Below are positions 60,698 through 64,000 of a stretch of DNA of 64,000 nucleotides, one piece after another. The position numbers were made by a program, and so were the translations under genes. Source of the stretch: Lichenicola sp964247725. Lineage in GTDB: Bacteria > Pseudomonadota > Alphaproteobacteria > Acetobacterales > Acetobacteraceae. The first letter of the stretch is position 1, and each line of letters begins with the position of its first letter. The notes under the pieces are model-generated. The model did not search any database. It saw only the letters and a program-made list of their open reading frames with translations, and was not told the DNA's origin. The stretch is taken from contig CAXTVM010000001.1 of assembly GCA_964247725.1 (NCBI GenBank), forward strand, positions 62,001-126,000, written 5' to 3'.

Positions 60698-61906
60698 ATG
60701 ATCGGCCGCGCGACCAGCTTTGCGGGCCGCCGCCGTCGTGGGAGGTTGCCCGACCGCAACAGGGATCGGGAGCCAGGATCGGTGACGGTGGCTGAGCGCA
60801 TCATGATGGGGCTGCTGATCGGTGGCGTCGCCACCGGCTGCTTCGTGGTGCTCTACCCGTTCTTCTCCGCGATCCTGTGGGCCGCGATCCTCGTCTTCGC
60901 CACCTGGCCGGTCTACACGCGGCTCCGTGCCCGCGTCGGACGCTTCCCGGCCGCGTTCCTGATGATGGTCGTAACCGCGCTGCTGGTGGTGCTGCCGATC
61001 GGCCTGGTCGGCTCGGCCGGGGTCGCCGACGCACCCGGCATGCTGCACGCGGTGATGAGCCTGGCGGCCCTCGGGCTGCCGCCGCCGCCGCGCTGGATCA
61101 CCCGCGTGCCGCTGATCGGCCGTCAGCTCGCGGAGACCCTGCAGCACTGGTCTGCCGACCTCAGCCAGGCCGGCGCCACCGTGCAGCCCTATATAGGCAC
61201 CATCGTCGCCCGGCTGCTGGGCCTGCTGGTGCAGATCGCGCAGGGGCTGCTGCAGCTGGTGCTGGCGCTGTTCATCGGCTTCTTCTTCTGGGTCAGCGGC
61301 GATGCGCTCGGCGGCACGCTCACCGCCATCATCCGCCGCATTGCCGGCTCCTACGCCGACCGGCTGCTCGCCGTCGCCGGCAACACCGTACGCGGCACCG
61401 TCTACGGCATCCTCGGCACAGCGATCGTGCAGGGCATCCTTACCGGCATCGGCTTCACCGCGGCGAGCGTGCCGAGCCCGGTGCTGTTCGGCGGCATCGC
61501 CGCCTTCTTCGCCGTGCTGCCGATAGGCGCGCCGCTGGTTTGGGTGCCGGCGGCGCTCTGGCTGGCTCTCACGCACCATCTCGGCCGCGGCATCTTCCTC
61601 GGGCTCTACGGCGTGCTGGCGATCTCCGGCGCCGACCACGTGATCAGGCCGATGTTCATTGCCCGCGGTGCGCAGCTGCCCTACCTGCTGACCGTGCTCG
61701 GCGTGCTGGGCGGGGTGCTCAGCTTCGGCGGGCTCGGCATCTTCCTGGGCCCGGTGCTGCTGGGCGTCGGCTACACGCTGGCGGTCGAGTTCGCCGCCGT
61801 GCAGGCGCTGCCGCGGGCCGGGGTGCCGGCGATCCCGCGGCCTCCACCGGCGGTGCTGCCGGCGGCATCGGCGCTGTCGGAACGATCGGGCCCGGGGGGC
61901 GCTTGA
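60698..61906 (+). CDS. AI-2E family permease (YdiK/PerM-like)
   Basis: A 402-aa polytopic membrane protein. After a basic N-tail come about eight TM helices: ERIMMGLLIGGVATGCFVVL, YPFFSAILWAAILVFATWPV, FLMMVVTALLVVLPIGLVGS, then the amphipathic middle, VQIAQGLLQLVLALFIGFFF, and the conserved C-half GILTGIGFTAASVPSPVLFG then PIGAPLVWVPAALWLAL and FLGPVLLGVGYTLAVEF. The substrate in this organism is unknown. The start at 60698 is taken as the first ATG; a later GTG near 60782 is possible. Confidence 0.9.
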   Translation: MIGRATSFAGRRRRGRLPDRNRDREPGSVTVAERIMMGLLIGGVATGCFVVLYPFFSAILWAAILVFATWPVYTRLRARVGRFPAAFLMMVVTALLVVLPIGLVGSAGVADAPGMLHAVMSLAALGLPPPPRWITRVPLIGRQLAETLQHWSADLSQAGATVQPYIGTIVARLLGLLVQIAQGLLQLVLALFIGFFFWVSGDALGGTLTAIIRRIAGSYADRLLAVAGNTVRGTVYGILGTAIVQGILTGIGFTAASVPSPVLFGGIAAFFAVLPIGAPLVWVPAALWLALTHHLGRGIFLGLYGVLAISGADHVIRPMFIARGAQLPYLLTVLGVLGGVLSFGGLGIFLGPVLLGVGYTLAVEFAAVQALPRAGVPAIPRPPPAVLPAASALSERSGPGGA

Positions 61907-61912
61907 GCGCGG

Positions 61913-62569
61913 ATGCTTCAGAGTGCCGCTACCCTCGGCCAGCCGGCCACGCGCGATCAGACGGTGCCCCGGGATACGGTGATCGTCAGCTGGAACCTGC
62001 TGCGGACCGTCGGCGCCTCCATCGACGACGTGATCCGGCTGATCCGCGCCGAGCGGCCCGACCTGCTGCTGATGCAGGAGGCGACCCGCGAGATCGACCG
62101 CCTGGACCGCGAGATCGGCGGCCACTACGCCCGCTCGCCGCTGCCCGGCCGCATCCACGGCGTCGCCTGCTGGAGCCCGACGCCGTTCCGCACGGTGCCG
62201 GCGGTGCATCCGCTGCAGCCCGGCACCCTGATCCGCCGCGTCTGCCAGGTGATCGACCTTGACGGTTTCTCGGTCGCCAACGTCCACCTGTCGCATGGCC
62301 AGGTGCTGAACCGCCGCCAACTGCGCCTGATCGCCACCTTCCTGCCCGCCCGCGGCGCCGTGCTCGGCGACTTCAACCTCGTGGGCCCTGCCCTGCTGCC
62401 GGGGTTTCGCGACGTCGGCCCGCGCGGCCCCACCCACCGCATGGCCGACATGCTGCCGATCCGCCTCGACCGCTGCCTGGCCCGCGGCCTCGACTGCGTC
62501 GAGACCCGCATCCTGCCGCACCGCCCGTCAGACCACCATCCGATCCGGGTCGTCCTGCGCCGTCACTAG
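61913..62569 (+). CDS. Endonuclease/exonuclease/phosphatase-family protein
   Basis: A 218-aa EEP-fold protein. It has VSWNLLRTVGASIDDVIRLI (Asn metal ligand), DLLLMQEATREIDRLDREIG (Glu ligand), VANVHLSH, the VLGDFNLVGPALLPGF motif (catalytic Asp-x-Asn) and the C-terminal SDHHPIRV (Asp-His pair). This is a full active-site set. The natural substrate (DNA, phosphodiester or lipid) cannot be told. It follows the permease by six bases, a likely operon. Confidence 0.9.
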   Translation: MLQSAATLGQPATRDQTVPRDTVIVSWNLLRTVGASIDDVIRLIRAERPDLLLMQEATREIDRLDREIGGHYARSPLPGRIHGVACWSPTPFRTVPAVHPLQPGTLIRRVCQVIDLDGFSVANVHLSHGQVLNRRQLRLIATFLPARGAVLGDFNLVGPALLPGFRDVGPRGPTHRMADMLPIRLDRCLARGLDCVETRILPHRPSDHHPIRVVLRRH

Positions 62570-62574
62570 GTTGG

Positions 62575-62731
62575 AAGAAGGCCAGGGGCTTTGCCCCTGG
62601 ACCCCACTGGGGCCGCGGGCCTCGGGCCCCGATTCGTTTAGGTCATACCTCCATGCGTGAGACATCTCCTTACAGATCGGGGTTTGGGGCTCGCGGCCCC
62701 AACGGGTCCAGGGTAGCGCCCTGGCCTTCCT
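62575..62731. repeat. Palindromic intergenic repeat, copy F (157 bp), inverted orientation
   Basis: It lies between two convergent genes, five bases from the EEP-gene stop and 15 bases from the cls stop. The arms are CCAGGGGCTTTGCCCCTGG and CCAGGGTAGCGCCCTGGCC. Its core, read on the minus strand, is TAAGGAGATGTCTCACGCAT then GGAGGTATGACCTAAACGAATC-like, so the copy is reversed relative to A, C and D. Confidence 0.9.
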
Positions 62732-62746
62732 CTCCAGACGCCGACG

Positions 62747-64000
62747 TTAAAGGTACGGTAGCATTAGCCGCGCGCCGGAATCCCGAAGCCGGTGCAGGAA
62801 GCCACGACGGTCGAGGTCGTCCTGCGTCTGCCGCAGGTGCCGGTGCTCGCAGATGAGGGCCTCGATCGCCGCGGTCGCCACCTCGTCGTAGACCTCGACG
62901 TTGAGCTCGAAGTTCAGCCGCAGGCTGCGCACGTCGAGGTTGGAGCTGCCGATCAGCGCCCAGCTGCCGTCCATCGTCATCAGCTTGGAATGGTTGAACG
63001 GCGGCCGCGCCAGCCACAGCCGCACCCCGGCATCCAGCAGCGGCCCGTTGTTGGCGTCGCGCGCCCAGTCGACCGGCCGCTGGTTGCTGGCCAGCGGCAT
63101 CACGATGTCGATCTCGACCCCGCGCATCGCTGACATCGCCAGCACCGTCAGTAGCCGTTCGTCGGGCAGGAAGTACGGCGTCATGATTCGGATCGACCGC
63201 TGCGCGGTCGCGATCGCCTGCATCATCGTGAACTCGATCTTCTCGATGTCGGTATCCGGGCCCGAGGTGACCACCCGCATCAGCGCGTCGCCGCCACCCT
63301 GTTCCTCCTCTCCTTCGAGCTCCGCCTGCTCGGGGAAGAAGCTCTGGTCCAGCTCCTGGCCGGTGCTGAACGACCAGTCGCGGGCGAACGCCTCCGACAG
63401 CTGGTGCACGATCGGCCCGCGCAGCCGGAAGTGCGTGTCCGACACCGGATGGCGCGGGTGCAGCGCCAGCATGTTGTCGGCGGCGATGTTCATGCCGCCG
63501 GCAAAGCCGATGCGCCCGTCGACCACCAGCACCTTCTTGTGGGAGCGCAGGTTGATGAACGGCATCCGCCACGGCAGCACCGAGTGCATGAACCGGGCGG
63601 TCGGCACGCCGCCCGCCCGCAGCCGCTCGGCCGCCCGGCAGCGCAGGTAGCCGCTGCCGACCCCGTCCACCATCACCCGGGCGCCGACGCCCCGCGCCGC
63701 GGCGGCGACGATCGCATCGACGAAGCGGCTGCCGACCGCATCGTCATGGAACAGGTAGGAGCTGAGCACGATCGTGCTGCGGGCGCCGGCGATCGCCTCC
63801 AGCATCACCGGGTAGGCGCTGTCGCCGTCCTGGTAGCGATCCATCGCGTTGCCGCCGAGCAGCGCCCGCCCGGTCAGCCGGCCCACCGCCTCCGACAGCA
63901 GCCGGTACTCGTCCCCCGGTAGCCGCTCGCGGGTGGACACGCCGTGCCGGTTCGACCATTGCCGCCCGCGGCTGAGCCGCTTGGCCAGCCGCCGCACCCG
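62747..64000 (-). CDS. cls: Cardiolipin synthase/phospholipase D-family protein (5' end outside window)
   Basis: Condenses phosphatidylglycerol to cardiolipin, or acts as a related PLD transferase. 416+ residues are visible. Two HKD motifs are present: first SHKKVLVVDGRIGFAGG, second FNHSKLMTMDGSWALIGSSNL. The frame is still open at the right edge, and the first visible codons (GTG at 63997) need not be the true start. No N-terminal membrane helices are seen in the visible part, as in the ClsB/ClsC-type enzymes. Confidence 0.92.
   Translation of the reverse strand, partial: RVRRLAKRLSRGRQWSNRHGVSTRERLPGDEYRLLSEAVGRLTGRALLGGNAMDRYQDGDSAYPVMLEAIAGARSTIVLSSYLFHDDAVGSRFVDAIVAAAARGVGARVMVDGVGSGYLRCRAAERLRAGGVPTARFMHSVLPWRMPFINLRSHKKVLVVDGRIGFAGGMNIAADNMLALHPRHPVSDTHFRLRGPIVHQLSEAFARDWSFSTGQELDQSFFPEQAELEGEEEQGGGDALMRVVTSGPDTDIEKIEFTMMQAIATAQRSIRIMTPYFLPDERLLTVLAMSAMRGVEIDIVMPLASNQRPVDWARDANNGPLLDAGVRLWLARPPFNHSKLMTMDGSWALIGSSNLDVRSLRLNFELNVEVYDEVATAAIEALICEHRHLRQTQDDLDRRGFLHRLRDSGARLMLPYL

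Overview
The window is chromosomal DNA of high G+C content from an alphaproteobacterium. The alpha-type RecA, FliX, DUF6468, the FlgJ-type rod-binding protein without a muramidase domain, the DksA lacking most zinc-finger cysteines and the SRP RNA-dnaX-ybaB-recR block suggest order Rhodospirillales, probably family Acetobacteraceae. This placement is inferred from gene content and protein style; no 16S rRNA is present. No tRNA, rRNA, CRISPR array, complete insertion sequence or prophage was seen.

Region 1 (0-23 kb) is largely flagellar. After the 5' part of icd and recA, six export/rod genes run leftwards (flgB-flgC-fliE-fliQ-fliR-flhB), divergent from fliO-fliP. About 1 kb of decayed catabolic genes (CaiB-type CoA-transferase and glutathione S-transferase), two tiny ORFs and the polyamine genes speD/speE separate this block from a second one. 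In the second block fliL-fliM-DUF6468-motE and a 933-aa periplasmic solenoid protein run leftwards, and flgF-flgG-flgA-flgH run rightwards. fliX-dksA is divergent from flgI-flgJ(rod binding)-flgN. The second block looks visibly less GC-rich than the first. Two divergent flagellar promoter regions carry clean inverted repeats.

Region 2 (22-36 kb) is accessory. It holds a histone-H1-like basic protein, a DUF2272 lipoprotein, a rhodanese, an MFS transporter, a PRC-barrel protein, an OmpR/EnvZ-type two-component pair and a yqaA-type membrane protein. Next comes an old tandem duplication in which each copy has lost a different gene. A membrane-bound winged-helix/TPR regulator with a degenerate rhodanese tail follows, divergent from a protein built of four near-identical hemopexin-like repeats.

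Region 3 (36-64 kb) is mostly housekeeping: ispE, TPR protein, uracil-DNA glycosylase, lytic transglycosylase, CNNM/CorC protein, folB, an SDR, recR, ybaB, a NYN nuclease-like gene, dnaX and the SRP RNA. It continues with nudC, pheA, a di-heme cytochrome c, a hisN-like phosphatase, serA, comM, DUF3072, metC, sseA, an XRE regulator, an AI-2E permease, an EEP-family protein and a cardiolipin synthase cut by the window end. Remnants of a Fic gene and a helix-turn-helix gene lie near 42 kb.

The most unusual element is a family of six long palindromic intergenic repeats (about 110-185 bp) at 5.7, 30.4, 37.1, 46.5, 53.8 and 62.6 kb. Five of them sit at the 3' end of a gene, and one supplies the last codons and stop codon of the hisN-like gene.
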